Assembly (NCBI GenBank): GCA_001603685.1
Contig: LUZO01000115.1
Coordinates: 1-6,550 of the forward strand
Direction of reading: 5' to 3'
DNA length: 6,550 nt
From: Bacteroidales bacterium Bact_23
Lineage (GTDB): Bacteria; Bacteroidota; Bacteroidia; Bacteroidales; Lentimicrobiaceae
Below, in pieces: positions 6,519 through 6,550 of the stretch. Position 1 is the stretch's first letter, and each line of letters begins with the position of its first letter. A program made the position numbers and the translations under genes. The notes under the pieces are model-generated. The model was not told the origin of the DNA. It made no database searches and saw nothing but the letters and a program-made list of their open reading frames with translations.

Positions 6519-6550
6519 ATCTATTTTTCTTTGAATATGGTAAAAAACAA
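6519..6550 (-). other. Partial leader of the fucosidase gene
   Basis: These 32 bases are AT-rich on the minus strand, ending CAAAGAAAAATAGAT before the ATG. No TAnnTTTG element, central-CG palindrome or purine-rich Shine-Dalgarno sequence is present. This fits the A-rich translation-initiation regions of Bacteroidota. The promoter, or the stop codon of an upstream gene in the same operon, must lie past the window edge. Confidence 0.5.

Overview
The window looks like part of a carbohydrate-utilisation locus from a member of the Bacteroidota. Four things point there: a lipoprotein GH92 glycosidase with C-terminal carbohydrate-binding-type modules, a LacI regulator whose DNA-binding domain carries the extended loop I associate with this phylum, A-rich leaders without clear Shine-Dalgarno sequences, and a TAnnTTTG-type promoter element ahead of the regulator. 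The order or family cannot be fixed from the sequence alone.

All three convincing genes lie on the minus strand and read right to left: (1) a secreted GH29 alpha-L-fucosidase with an internal PA14 domain (6518 to 4692); (2) a LacI-family repressor (4592 to 3552), 97 bp further on; (3) a lipoprotein GH92 alpha-mannosidase with a chitobiase/hexosaminidase-type C-terminal domain and an F5/8 type C (discoidin-like) module (3494 to 552), 57 bp further on. A strong hairpin at 486-529 closes the cluster. The 97 bp gap ahead of lacI holds a candidate -7 element and, just upstream of it, an imperfect palindrome with a central CG typical of LacI-family operators, so the regulator probably controls its own promoter and the GH92 gene behind it. 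No terminator separates the fucosidase from lacI, so a longer transcript entering from beyond the right edge is also possible.

Read together, the two enzymes would remove alpha-fucose and alpha-mannose from a glycan or glycoprotein at the cell envelope, and the repressor would release transcription when a sugar released from that glycan binds it. No SusC/SusD pair, transporter or sugar-catabolic enzyme is in view, so the full locus would have to extend past the right edge.

The left 485 bases are AT-richer, carry no credible gene, and contain short repeated words resembling a decayed intergenic repeat. I see no CRISPR array, RNA gene, mobile element or wholly unknown system. The most interesting points are the module architectures of the two enzymes, the probable autoregulatory operator, and a three-copy 12-bp-phased repeat between lacI and the mannosidase gene.
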